Shown: positions 27,165 to 35,677, numbered from the stretch's first letter. The stretch is DNA of 64,000 bases from Streptomyces phaeolivaceus (GCF_009184865.1 NZ_CP045096.1:8060001-8124000); one strand, 5' to 3'. Translations and numbers: made by a program. Notes: generated from the letters alone by a model not told the origin.

Positions 27165-28067
27165 CTAGAAGTACCCCTCGCGCTTACGGTCCTCCATCGC
27201 GGCCTCGGACATCTTGTCGTCCGCGCGCGTCGCACCCCGCTCGGTCAGCCGGGAGGCCGCGATCTCGGTGATCACGGCGTCCAGCGTGGTCGCGTCCGAG
27301 TCCACCGCGCCCGTGCAGGACATGTCGCCGACCGTCCGGTACCGCACCTGCCGCTTCTCGACCGTCTCGCCGTCCTTGGGCCCGCCCCACTCACCGGCGG
27401 TCAGCCACATCCCGGCCCGGCGGAACACCTCGCGGTGATGGGCGAAGTAGATCTCCGGCAGCTCGATGCCCTCGCGGGCGATGTACTGCCACACGTCCAG
27501 CTCGGTCCAGTTGGACAGCGGGAAGACACGCACATGCTCCCCAGGAGCGTGCCGCCCGTTGTACAGGTTCCACAGCTCCGGCCGCTGCCGCCGCGGATCC
27601 CACTGCGAGAACTCGTCCCGCAGCGAGAACACCCGCTCCTTGGCGCGTGCCTTCTCCTCGTCCCGGCGCCCGCCGCCGAAGACGGCGTCGAACTTCTCCG
27701 CCTGGATCCGCTCCGTCAACGGCACGGTCTGCAGCGGATTCCGCGTCCCGTCCGGACGCTCCCGCAGCACACCCCGGTCGATGTGGTCCTGCACGGAGGC
27801 CACATGCAGCCGCAGACTGTGCCGGGCCACCGTGCGGTCCCGGTACTCCAGCACCTCGGGGAAGTTGTGCCCGGTGTCCACGTGCAGCAGCGAGAACGGC
27901 ACCGGAGCGGGCGTGAACGCCTTCAGCGCCAGATGCAGCATGACGATGGAGTCCTTGCCGCCGGAGAACAGGATCACCGGCCGCTCGAACTCGCCCGCCA
28001 CCTCACGGAAGACATGGACCGCCTCGGACTCCAGGGCGTCCAGGTGGGACAGGGTGGGGACGGTCAT
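27165..28067 (-). CDS. cysD: Sulfate adenylyltransferase small subunit
   Basis: 300 residues. PP-loop ATP pyrophosphatase: RPVILFSGGKDSIVMLHLALKAF holds SGGKDS. Downstream motifs are LLHVDTGHNFPEVLEYRD, VFGGGRRDEEKARAKER and PLSNWTELDVWQYI. Makes APS from ATP and sulfate with CysN. The ATG overlaps the cysC stop (ATGA). The upstream continuation of the frame is antisense or other-frame cysC and is rejected. Confidence 0.97.
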   Translation of the reverse strand: MTVPTLSHLDALESEAVHVFREVAGEFERPVILFSGGKDSIVMLHLALKAFTPAPVPFSLLHVDTGHNFPEVLEYRDRTVARHSLRLHVASVQDHIDRGVLRERPDGTRNPLQTVPLTERIQAEKFDAVFGGGRRDEEKARAKERVFSLRDEFSQWDPRRQRPELWNLYNGRHAPGEHVRVFPLSNWTELDVWQYIAREGIELPEIYFAHHREVFRRAGMWLTAGEWGGPKDGETVEKRQVRYRTVGDMSCTGAVDSDATTLDAVITEIAASRLTERGATRADDKMSEAAMEDRKREGYF

Positions 28068-28624
28068 ACGAGGCCCCGCTCCGCCAGCAGCGCGTACACC
28101 GACGCGGCCGACTCGTCGGGCGTCTGGTCCTGCGTCGGGAGGAAGAGCGCGGGGTCGGCCGGCGGCTCGTACGGGTCGTCGACACCGGTCAGCCCCTTGA
28201 GCTGCCCGGCGGCCTGACGGGCGTACAGGCCCTTCACATCGCGCTCGCTGCACACCTCGACGGGGGTGGCGACATGCACCTCGAAGTACGGGGTGCCGCT
28301 GACGTCGTGGCGCTTGCGGACGGCCTCGCGGCTGTCGGCGTACGGCGCGATGACGGGGACGACGGAGAGCACGCCGTTGCGGGCGAGGACCTCGGCGACC
28401 AGGCCGATGCGCTGGACATTGGTGTTGCGGTCCTCGCGGGAGAAGCCGAGGCCGGCGGAGAGGAAGCGGCGGATCTCGTCACCGTCGAGGACCTCCACCC
28501 GGTGCCCCTCGGACCGCAGCCGGCCGGCGAGGACCCGGGCGATCGTGGTCTTGCCCGCGCTCGGCAGTCCGGTGAGCCAGACCGTGGCTCCCTGGGCCCG
28601 GGACGCCCTGGACGAGGTGGTCAT
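28064..28624 (-). CDS. cysC: Adenylylsulfate kinase
   Basis: 186 residues. Phosphorylates APS to PAPS. P-loop GLPSAGKTTIARVLA, then VEVLDGDEIRRFLSAGLGFS and DRNTNVQRIGLVAEVLARNG, and FEVHVATPVEVCSERDVKGLY. Overlaps the glycosyltransferase stop and the cysD start by 4 bp each. Because PAPS is the donor for sulfotransferases and one is encoded in the same operon, this unit probably serves sulfation rather than only cysteine synthesis (inference). Confidence 0.96.
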   Translation of the reverse strand: MTTSSRASRAQGATVWLTGLPSAGKTTIARVLAGRLRSEGHRVEVLDGDEIRRFLSAGLGFSREDRNTNVQRIGLVAEVLARNGVLSVVPVIAPYADSREAVRKRHDVSGTPYFEVHVATPVEVCSERDVKGLYARQAAGQLKGLTGVDDPYEPPADPALFLPTQDQTPDESAASVYALLAERGLV

Positions 28625-29865
28625 GCGTGGGTTCCTTTCGCGGCGCCGGCGGCATGGCCGTGCCGTTGTTCGTGGAGGGAGGTGAAGAGGGACTCCCAGC
28701 GGTGGTGCACGGAGTCCGGACCGTAGGAGGCGGCCGTGAGGACCGCCGCCACACCCATGTCGGCGCGCAGCACCTCGTCGGCCATCAGCCCGGCCATCGC
28801 GTCGGCGAGCGCGTCGGGGTCCTCGGGGGCGACGAGCAGCCCGTCCACGCCGTGCGTCAGCACGTCGGCGGGGCCGGTCGGGCAGTCGAAGCTCACCACG
28901 GGCAGGGCGTGGCTCATCGCCTCGATCATCACCATCGGCAGTCCCTCGAAGCGTGAACTGAGCACGTAGAAGGAGGCCTTGGCGAGTTCGTCGTCCAAGC
29001 GGTCGGTGTGTCCCATGAGGAACACGTGATTGTAGAGATGGTGTTCTTCGATGAGATGACGGAGTTCCGACTTCTTCTCGCCGCTGCCGTAAATTCTCAG
29101 CTGCCAGTCGGGATATGTCTCCACGAGCTTCGCCCAGGCCGGGATCAGCAGGTCGAAGCCCTTCTGCGGGAAGAGTCGGCCGGCCGCCACCGCGATCCTC
29201 GACCTGGGGTCGGCGGGGATCTGGTCCAGGGAGTGCACGGCGTTCGGGATGCGGACGACCTTGGTCCCGGGCAGCAGTTCGGCGTACTCGTCGCGGTCGC
29301 GTTCGGTGAGCACGGCGACCGTCGCGAAGTGCGGGTAGGTCTCCCGGATGCGCTGTTGCACGTCCCGCTTGTGGGTGCCGAGGTTCATGTGCTCCTGGGC
29401 GATCCGGACCACACCGGACGTGGCGTGCTCGGCGGCCAGGAAGTTCAGCGCGGGCCGGGTGGTGACCAGGACGCCGTCCGTCAGCGACCGCATGTAGGCG
29501 ATGAGCCGGTCCTCGACGTACCGGTTGAAGTAGCGGTAGCCGAACTCGCCCTTCGGGACGTGCCGGGCGGGCGCCTCCAGCAGTTCGCCGCGCTTGCGGT
29601 CGCGCCAGCGCGCGACGAGGCCGGACGGCGGGGTGTAGGTGCCCTCGCGCAGGTCCACGACCGTGGACACCCTCACCCGGGGGTCGAGCGGGAACTGGAT
29701 GTCGTCGCGGCGGCGCAGCGCGCTGACGATCTCCACGGTCCAGCCCGCCGCGACCAGGGAGTTGGCCTGGTTCATCACCGTGCGGATGGTGCCGCCCCGG
29801 CCGTAGGCGTGCAGCAGCAGATAGCGGATGTGGGGGCGCCGGGGGATCGGGCGGCGGTCGGTCAT
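28621..29865 (-). CDS. GT4-family glycosyltransferase
   Basis: 414 residues with two Rossmann-like halves. N-terminal HIRYLLLHAYGRGGTIRTVM; C-terminal GT4 nucleotide-sugar region RIAVAAGRLFPQKGFDLLIP, then LRIYGSGEKKSELRHLIEE, and the EX7E-type motif in SSRFEGLPMVMIEAMSHALP. Most like retaining glucosyltransferases of teichoic-acid/poly(glycerol phosphate) type; the acceptor is unknown. ATG with a GGGAGG ribosome site, overlapping the upstream stop (ATGA) and the cysC start. Cytoplasmic, without membrane span. Probably builds the glycan that the partner sulfotransferase modifies. Confidence 0.85.
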   Translation of the reverse strand: MTDRRPIPRRPHIRYLLLHAYGRGGTIRTVMNQANSLVAAGWTVEIVSALRRRDDIQFPLDPRVRVSTVVDLREGTYTPPSGLVARWRDRKRGELLEAPARHVPKGEFGYRYFNRYVEDRLIAYMRSLTDGVLVTTRPALNFLAAEHATSGVVRIAQEHMNLGTHKRDVQQRIRETYPHFATVAVLTERDRDEYAELLPGTKVVRIPNAVHSLDQIPADPRSRIAVAAGRLFPQKGFDLLIPAWAKLVETYPDWQLRIYGSGEKKSELRHLIEEHHLYNHVFLMGHTDRLDDELAKASFYVLSSRFEGLPMVMIEAMSHALPVVSFDCPTGPADVLTHGVDGLLVAPEDPDALADAMAGLMADEVLRADMGVAAVLTAASYGPDSVHHRWESLFTSLHEQRHGHAAGAAKGTHA

Positions 29866-30272
29866 GCGGAGCCTCCCGTGCGGCACTCCAGAGACAGGTT
29901 GTCCTTGATCGTGTAGTAGGGGCGCACCCGGAGGTCCCCGGTGCGCTGCTCCGGATACACGAAGATCTTCTTCTTGCCGCGTACGTCGTCCAGGTGCCTC
30001 CCGGCGCGCAGTTCGACCTCGCCGTCGGTGAGGTGGATGTCCCACTCCTCGACGGGCGCGGGGTCGCTCGCGGTGAGGTCGGCGACGGGCAGTTCGCTCT
30101 CGAAGCGGTCGCCCTTGACGTCGGCGTCGTAGCGCAGGGTCTGGCCGGCCCGCGCGCGGCGGGTGAGGAGCAGCTGCCAGGTGCCGTCCGCCGGGACCCC
30201 GTGGATGCGTCCGACGAGTCTGATGCGCCCGTCGCGCGGCCAGACCTCGCCCATCTCGGCGTGCGGCCTCAC
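29862..30272 (-). CDS. Small beta-rich accessory protein of the sulfation operon
   Basis: 136 residues; no named family recognised. Predominantly beta (IRLVGRIHGVPADGTWQLLL, then FESELPVADLTA and EEWDIHLTDGEVELRAGR), ending with YYTIKDNLSLECRTG. It resembles Ig-like accessory modules attached to wall-polymer glycosyltransferases (impression only). Start GTG shares GTGA with the sulfotransferase stop, and its stop overlaps the glycosyltransferase ATG, so all three are co-translated. No signal peptide. Confidence 0.7.
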   Translation of the reverse strand: MRPHAEMGEVWPRDGRIRLVGRIHGVPADGTWQLLLTRRARAGQTLRYDADVKGDRFESELPVADLTASDPAPVEEWDIHLTDGEVELRAGRHLDDVRGKKKIFVYPEQRTGDLRVRPYYTIKDNLSLECRTGGSA

Positions 30273-31165
30273 TTGCTGTAGCCCCACGCCTCGCACATCG
30301 GCCGGAGGAGATCGGGGATGTCGTCCTCGGTGGGCAGCGCCCGCCCGGCCTGCACCTGACCGGTCTTGATCTTGTCCCGCCAGTCGCCGAGCCCCTTCAC
30401 GACCTGGGCGTCGTCCTTCTTGCCGTAGTCGAGCATGGCCGGCTCGAAGGCGAGGTCGAGGAAGTCGCAGAGCCCCCGCATCTCCTTCTCGGGGTCGGCG
30501 GTGATGTCCTCGTAGCGCACGGTGTGTCCGCCGGTGAGCCCCTTGCGGGCCTTCTCGACGGCCTTCATGTAGCGCAGCGCGTCGGCGGCGGCCTCGTCGT
30601 AGGTGCGCTTGTCGGGGTCGCCCTCGTGCCAGGACTGGGCGATGGAGACCGGGTGGCGCAGCAGGAAGACGAAGCGGGCGTCGGGCCAGCAGTCCCGGAT
30701 ACGCTCGTACACGAAGGCGTTGCTGGGGGTCTTCTCGACGACGAAGTCCTTGCCCGACCTGACCAGTTCGCGGTGCATGACCCGGTCCCAGAGCAGATGC
30801 TCCAGATCACCGCGCTCCAGGTCGAGGGCGTTCATCGCCTTCTGCGACAGCTTGCTGCCGTAGCCGACCTCCAGCCTGCGTATGTGCAGCTCGTGCGGGG
30901 AGTGCAACCGTGAGTGCGCGTTCATGAGCATCCGCAGCAGGGTGGAGCCCGACCGCACGGGAGACATGATGAAGACCGGCTGCCTGAGCAACCGGTCCGT
31001 GGCGAGGTCCTCGGGAGCCGGACATCGGTACACCGCCGTGGGCTTCTTCGCGGCCGGCTTCGGAGCCGTGACCTTGGGCGCGGCGGGCGCCGCCGCGGGC
31101 GCCCTGCGGACTTGCAGACCGGTGGTGGCGGTGAGTGCACGGTTCAGGTTGCGCATGAGGCTCAT
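30269..31165 (-). CDS. PAPS-dependent sulfotransferase
   Basis: 298 residues. First gene of the six-gene operon. The 5'-phosphosulfate loop is PVFIMSPVRSGSTLLRMLMN and the 3'-phosphate motif RFVFLLRHPVSIAQSW; KTPSNAFVYERI and VRYEDITADP are also family-typical. The N-terminal 45 residues are Ala/Pro/Lys-rich and basic, perhaps membrane- or partner-binding. Cytosolic. The acceptor is presumably a glycan or glycolipid made by the adjacent glycosyltransferase. The ribosome site is poor at this ATG; an internal ATG three codons in is possible. Confidence 0.9.
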   Translation of the reverse strand: MSLMRNLNRALTATTGLQVRRAPAAAPAAPKVTAPKPAAKKPTAVYRCPAPEDLATDRLLRQPVFIMSPVRSGSTLLRMLMNAHSRLHSPHELHIRRLEVGYGSKLSQKAMNALDLERGDLEHLLWDRVMHRELVRSGKDFVVEKTPSNAFVYERIRDCWPDARFVFLLRHPVSIAQSWHEGDPDKRTYDEAAADALRYMKAVEKARKGLTGGHTVRYEDITADPEKEMRGLCDFLDLAFEPAMLDYGKKDDAQVVKGLGDWRDKIKTGQVQAGRALPTEDDIPDLLRPMCEAWGYSK

Positions 31166-31249
31166 GCGTCAGGATGGTAAGTAAGGATTCTGAGAAGATT
31201 GAAGTAGAACCCTGAGCGTTCCCTTAGTGAACGAAACTGTTACAGGAAT
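31166..31249. other. AT-rich gap upstream of the sulfation operon
   Basis: 84 bases notably AT-rich for this genome, with a GTTC-n7-GAAC inverted repeat in gcgttcccttagtgaacg. It probably holds the operon promoter on the minus strand, but no consensus -35/-10 pair is clear. Confidence 0.4.
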
Positions 31250-32068
31250 TTACGATCCGGTGCCCGCGAACCTCGCGCCCGCCTCCCGCAGCCGCGCGTG
31301 CAGCGCCCGGAACACCGCCGCCGACCGCACCCCCGGCCAGTCCGCGGGCAGCAGCGCCGCGGGCAGCCCGGGGTCGGCGTACGGCAGATGGCGCCAGGAG
31401 TCCAGGGCCAGCAGATAGTCCCGGTACGCCTCCTCCGTCGGGGTCTCCTCGCGGCGCTCCCAGCCGTGCAGCACGGGCGCGTGCCGGTCGAGGAACGCCT
31501 CGTGCTGCTTGGCGATCCCGGCCAGGTCCCACCAGCGCGCCACCGCCTCGGCGGTCGCCGCGAACCCCAGATGCTCGCCCCGGAACAGGTCCACGTACGG
31601 GCCGAGCCGCAGCCGGACCAGGGTGTGCCGGGTCTCCTCGTACAGCCGGGCCGGCGCGATCCACACGCCCGGCGCGGCCGTGCCGAAGCCGAGTCCGGCC
31701 AGCCGGGAGCGCAGGACGTGCCGTTTCTGCCGCTCCGACTCCGGCACCGAGAACACGGCGAGAACCCAGCCCTCGTCCTGCTCGGGCGCCGTCGCGTAGA
31801 TCCGCCGGTCGCCGTCGTCGAGGAGCTGCCGCGCGTCCTGCGACAGCGCGTACCCGGCGGCCCCCGCCGCCGTCCGGGCCGACAGCAGCAGGCCCCGCCG
31901 TTTCAGCCGGGACACGGAGGAGCGGACGGAGGGCGCGTCGACCCCGACCGCGGCGAGCAGCCGGATCAGCTCGGAGACGGGCACCGGGCCCGGCACCGAA
32001 CGGCCGTACGCGCCGTAGAAGGTGACGATGAGCGAACGTGGTGCGTGCTGTTCGGACACGTTGATCAT
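31250..32068 (-). CDS. PaaX-family transcriptional repressor
   Basis: 272 residues with the three-part PaaX layout: winged helix (RSLIVTFYGAYGRSVPGPVP, then VRSSVSRLKRRGLLLSAR), central Cas2-like part (WVLAVFSVPESERQKRHVLR) and C-terminal domain (RDYLLALDSWRHLPYADPGL). PaaX repressors sense aryl-CoA thioesters such as phenylacetyl-CoA. Starts 15 bp after the aryl-CoA ligase stop, so it is probably in the same operon and responds to that ligase's product (inference). Stop is TGA at 31250-31252. Confidence 0.88.
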   Translation of the reverse strand: MINVSEQHAPRSLIVTFYGAYGRSVPGPVPVSELIRLLAAVGVDAPSVRSSVSRLKRRGLLLSARTAAGAAGYALSQDARQLLDDGDRRIYATAPEQDEGWVLAVFSVPESERQKRHVLRSRLAGLGFGTAAPGVWIAPARLYEETRHTLVRLRLGPYVDLFRGEHLGFAATAEAVARWWDLAGIAKQHEAFLDRHAPVLHGWERREETPTEEAYRDYLLALDSWRHLPYADPGLPAALLPADWPGVRSAAVFRALHARLREAGARFAGTGS

Positions 32069-32083
32069 TTTAGGTCTTCGGCA

Positions 32084-33718
32084 TCACTGCTGGTCATCTA
32101 GGGTGCGCAGCCGGAACCGCTGAAGTTTGCCGGTGGCCGTGCGCGGCAGCGCGTCCAGGAACACGATCTCGCGCGGACATTTGTACGGCGCCAGCTCCGC
32201 CTTGAGGAACGCGCGCAGCGCCTCGCCGTCCCGCCGGGCACCCGCCGCGACCACCACACAGGCGACGACGACCTGGCCGCGCGCCTCGTCCGGCCGCCCC
32301 ACCACCGCCGTCTCCACCACGTCCGGATGACGCATCAGGGCCTCCTCGACCTCGGGTCCCGCGATGTTGTAACCGGCCGAGACGATCATGTCGTCGGCGC
32401 GGGCGACATAGCGGAAGTACCCGTCCGGCTCACGGACGTACGTGTCGCCCGTGACGTTCCAGCCGTTCCGTACGTACTCCCGCTGCCGCTCGTCCGCCAG
32501 ATAGCGGCACCCCACCGGACCGCGCACCGCGAGCAGCCCCTGCCGCCCGTCGGGCACCGGCTTCCCGTCCTCGTCCTGAACCCGCGCCCGCCACCCCGGC
32601 ACGGGCACCCCCGTCGTCCCCGGCCTGATCCCGTCGTCGGCCGCGGAGATGAAGATGTGCAGCAGCTCGGTCGCCCCGATGCCGTTGATGATCCGCAGCC
32701 CGGTCCGCTCGTGCCAGGCCCGCCAGGTCGCCTCGGGCAGGTTCTCGCCCGCCGACACACACCGCCGCAGCGACGAGATGTCGTACGCGTGCGACGCGTC
32801 GGAGGCGTTCGACCCGTTCAGCTCGCCCAGCATCGCCCGGTACGCGGTCGGCGCGGTGAACAGCACCGACACCCGGTGCTCGGCGACCGCCGGCAGCAAC
32901 TGCCTCGGCCCCGCCTGTTCGAGCAGCAGCGCGCTGGCGCCGGCCCGCATCGGGAAGACGACGAGCCCGCCGAGGCCGAAGGTGAAACCGAGCGGGGGAG
33001 ACCCGGCGAACACGTCGTCGGCGCGGGGGCGCAGCACATGCCTGGAGAAGGTGTCCGCGATCGCCAGTACGTCCCGGTGGAAGTGCGCGCACCCCTTCGG
33101 CCGCCCGGTCGTCCCGGACGTGAAAGCGATCAGCGCCACGTCGTCGGCCGCCGTGTCCACCGCCTCGTACGGCCCCCGCGCCCCGTCCGCCGACGCCGGA
33201 CCGAGCAGGCCGTCCGGCCCGTCCCCGCCGAAGGCGGCGACCCGCAGCCCCGGCACGTCCGCCTTCACCAGGTCGTCCATATGCCGTGCGTCGCACAGCG
33301 CGTACGACACCCGGGCCAGCTCGCAGATCGTCGCCAGCTCGTGGGGCCGCTGCTGGGCCAGCACCGTCACCGCGACCGCCCCCGCCTTCAGCACCGCGAG
33401 CCAGCACGCGGCCAGCCAGGGCGTGGTGGGACCGCGCAGCAGCACCCGGTTGCCGGGGACCACCCCGAGGCCGGAGGTGAGCGCGTGGGCGACCCGGTCG
33501 ACACGGGTGCGGAGTTCGCCGTACGTCCACACCTCCCCGGCGGGCGTACGGAAGACGGGCCGGCCGGGATCCCCGCCGTCGAGCAGTGCGGCGGCGGCGT
33601 TGAGCCGGTCCGGATAGCGCAGCTCCGGCAGGTCGAACGACAGCTCGGGCCACTGGTCCGGCGGCGGGAGACAGTCCCGGGCGAAGGTGTCGACATGGGC
33701 GGTGACCCTGGAGTTCAT
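32084..33718 (-). CDS. Benzoate/aminobenzoate-CoA ligase family protein
   Basis: 544-residue acyl-adenylate-forming enzyme. P-loop-like VALIAFTSGTTGRPKGCAHF; A5-type RIINGIGATELLHIFISA; hinge and C-terminal lobe DDMIVSAGYNIAGPEVEEAL; catalytic Lys in PRTATGKLQRFRL. It resembles the benzoate-CoA ligase family (IGATELLHIF pattern). Activates an aromatic acid to its CoA thioester for the oxygenase at 23.1 kb. ATG with AGGGGG 8 bases upstream; longer frames upstream run through a foldback element and are rejected. Divergent from the acyl-CoA dehydrogenase. Confidence 0.85.
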   Translation of the reverse strand: MNSRVTAHVDTFARDCLPPPDQWPELSFDLPELRYPDRLNAAAALLDGGDPGRPVFRTPAGEVWTYGELRTRVDRVAHALTSGLGVVPGNRVLLRGPTTPWLAACWLAVLKAGAVAVTVLAQQRPHELATICELARVSYALCDARHMDDLVKADVPGLRVAAFGGDGPDGLLGPASADGARGPYEAVDTAADDVALIAFTSGTTGRPKGCAHFHRDVLAIADTFSRHVLRPRADDVFAGSPPLGFTFGLGGLVVFPMRAGASALLLEQAGPRQLLPAVAEHRVSVLFTAPTAYRAMLGELNGSNASDASHAYDISSLRRCVSAGENLPEATWRAWHERTGLRIINGIGATELLHIFISAADDGIRPGTTGVPVPGWRARVQDEDGKPVPDGRQGLLAVRGPVGCRYLADERQREYVRNGWNVTGDTYVREPDGYFRYVARADDMIVSAGYNIAGPEVEEALMRHPDVVETAVVGRPDEARGQVVVACVVVAAGARRDGEALRAFLKAELAPYKCPREIVFLDALPRTATGKLQRFRLRTLDDQQ

Positions 33719-33752
33719 GACGTTCGCCCCCTGCTGTGGTCCCTCGTGGTCT

Positions 33753-33917
33753 AGGGCCCTTCTGATGGATCTCCGTGGCGTCGCGACGCCCGGCACGCAC
33801 TCTCGCCGCACCGGGCAAAAGCCCAAGTGGCTCCGCTACGAGGGCTTCCGCCCGGCACGCCGAGAGCACGCACCGAACGCCGCTCCTTCTCCCACGGAGA
33901 TCCATCAGAGGGGCCCT
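33753..33917. mobile_element. MITE-like foldback element
   Basis: 165 bp with 26-bp terminal inverted repeats at 33753-33778 and 33892-33917 differing at one base (arm begins agggccc, then ctgatggatctccgtgg). The interior continues as an imperfect inverted repeat, including gggcaaaagccc and gggcttccgcccgg, so most of it can form one long hairpin. It has no coding capacity. It lies in the promoter region between the divergent ligase and acyl-CoA dehydrogenase genes. No target duplication is clear. Confidence 0.75.
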
Positions 33918-34060
33918 TGCCGAAGTGGACTCGCACGTGGTGGTGGGCTCGCATGCCGTGGGTGCCCGGCACCAGCGAGCGTATCGCCTTGGTGACGGCA
34001 GTCAACAGTTCGCGATAACCTCGGTGAGGGCCCCGAGGGGGAGAAGGGACGGGACGGCCG

Positions 34061-35245
34061 ATGACGGCATTCTCGCTCGAACCGGCGCAACTCGCCTGGC
34101 GTGCCGAACTGCGCGCCCTGGCCGTCGAACGGCTGCGCCCCCTGGCCGACAAGGGCGAGCCCGGTCATGTCAACCGCCCCCTCGTCGCCGAGCTGGGCCG
34201 GCTGGGCCTGCTCGCCCGGCTGTTCACCTCGGGCGCCCTCGACCTCTGTCTGATGCGCGAGTCACTGGCGTACGTCTGCACGGAGGCCGAGACGGCGCTG
34301 GCCCTCCAGGGCCTCGGCGCCCATCCGGTGCACGCCCACGGCACCCCGGCCCAGCGCGCCCGCTGGCTGCCCCGGGTGAGCGACGGCGACGCGGTCGCGG
34401 CCTTCGCGCTCAGCGAGCCGGGCGCCGGTTCGGACGCGGCGGCCCTCGCCCTGCGGGCGGAGCCCGACGGCCCCGGCCGCTGGCGGCTCACCGGCGAGAA
34501 GTGCTGGATCTCCAACGCCCCCGAGGCCGACCTGTACACGGTCTTCGCCCGCACCACCCCCGGCGCGGGCTCGCGCGGTGTGACCGCCTTCCTGGTCCCG
34601 GCCGACCGCCCCGGCCTCACCGGCACCGCCCTCGACATGCTCTCCCCGCACCCCATCGGCACCCTCGACCTCGACGCCGTCCCCGTCACCGCCGCCGACG
34701 TCCTCGGCGCGCCCGACCGGGGCTTCCGCGTCGCCATGGCCACCCTCAACCTGTTCCGCCCGAGCGTCGGCGCCTTCGCGGTCGGCATGGCCGAGGCCGC
34801 CCTCGACGCGACCCTCGCGCACACCGCCCGACGGGAGGCGTTCGGCGGCAGGTTGAGCGACCTTCAGACGGTCGCCCACCAGGTCGCCGAGATGGCGCTG
34901 CGCACGGAGGCGGCCCGGCTGATGGTCTACGCGGCGGCAGCGGCGTACGACTCCGGCGACCCGGACGTCCCCCGGCGGGCCGCGATGGCCAAGCTGCTGG
35001 CCACCGAGACCGCGCAGTACGTCGTCGACGCGGCCGTACAACTGCACGGGGCGCGGGCGCTGCGCCGGGGCCACTTGCTCGAACACCTCTACCGGGAGGT
35101 GCGGGCGCCGCGCATCTACGAAGGGGCGAGCGAGGTGCAACGGGCGGTCATCGCGAAGGAGTTGTACCGGCGGACCGCGTCGCAGGAGCCGCAGGAGCCG
35201 CAAGAGCCGCAGGAATCAAGGGAGTCGCGGGAGGGGGCCGCATGA
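34061..35245 (+). CDS. Acyl-CoA dehydrogenase
   Basis: 394 residues, FAD flavoprotein. Motifs: FALSEPGAGSDAAALALRAE, WRLTGEKCWISNAPEADLYT, and the C-terminal IYEGASEVQRAVIAKELY. Shorter N-terminal alpha domain than usual. The C-terminus has a QEPQEPQEPQES repeat encoded by a caggagccg microsatellite. ATG with GGGGGAGAAGG about 18 bases upstream. It overlaps the RidA gene (ATGA). Probably oxidises the alicyclic CoA thioester after aryl-CoA reduction. Confidence 0.9.
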   Translation: MTAFSLEPAQLAWRAELRALAVERLRPLADKGEPGHVNRPLVAELGRLGLLARLFTSGALDLCLMRESLAYVCTEAETALALQGLGAHPVHAHGTPAQRARWLPRVSDGDAVAAFALSEPGAGSDAAALALRAEPDGPGRWRLTGEKCWISNAPEADLYTVFARTTPGAGSRGVTAFLVPADRPGLTGTALDMLSPHPIGTLDLDAVPVTAADVLGAPDRGFRVAMATLNLFRPSVGAFAVGMAEAALDATLAHTARREAFGGRLSDLQTVAHQVAEMALRTEAARLMVYAAAAAYDSGDPDVPRRAAMAKLLATETAQYVVDAAVQLHGARALRRGHLLEHLYREVRAPRIYEGASEVQRAVIAKELYRRTASQEPQEPQEPQESRESREGAA

Positions 35246-35640
35246 GTGTCGAGCGGGTGAACCCGGCCGGGCTGTCACCGCCCACCGGCTTCTCGCACGC
35301 CGTGGTCGCCACCGGCACCCGGGTCGTGTTCCTGGCGGGCCAGACCGCGCTGGACGCGGACGGCAAGATCGTGGGGGAGACACTGGAGGAGCAGTTCGAG
35401 CGGGCGCTCGGCAATCTGCTCACCGCGCTGGAGGCCGCCGGGGGAACACCGGCCGACCTCGCCCGCGTCACGGTCTACGCGACGGACGTCCCCGACTACC
35501 GGCTCCACGCACGGCAACTCGGCCGTGTCTGGCGGAGGTTGGTCGGCCGGGACTATCCCGCGATGGCGGTCGTCGGCGTCGTACGGCTGTGGGACGAGCG
35601 GGCGTTGGTGGAGCTGGACGGCTTCGCGGTGCTGCCGTAG
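35242..35640 (+). CDS. RidA-family enamine/imine deaminase
   Basis: 132-residue YjgF/YER057c/UK114 protein: SHAVVATGTRVVFLAGQTAL, then EEQFERALGNLLTALEAAGG and DLARVTVYATDVPDYRLHAR, and a C-terminal YPAMAVVGVVRLWDERALVE. The canonical C-terminal Arg of true RidA appears as VRLW rather than the usual V.R, so it may be one of the Rid subfamilies with altered specificity. Co-translated with the dehydrogenase. An imine hydrolase makes sense if the aryl substrate carries an amino group, as anthranilate does (inference). Confidence 0.88.
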   Translation: MSVERVNPAGLSPPTGFSHAVVATGTRVVFLAGQTALDADGKIVGETLEEQFERALGNLLTALEAAGGTPADLARVTVYATDVPDYRLHARQLGRVWRRLVGRDYPAMAVVGVVRLWDERALVELDGFAVLP

Positions 35641-35677
35641 CCCCCGCGGGGTGTCGGACACCCCCTGCCGGCCGGGG

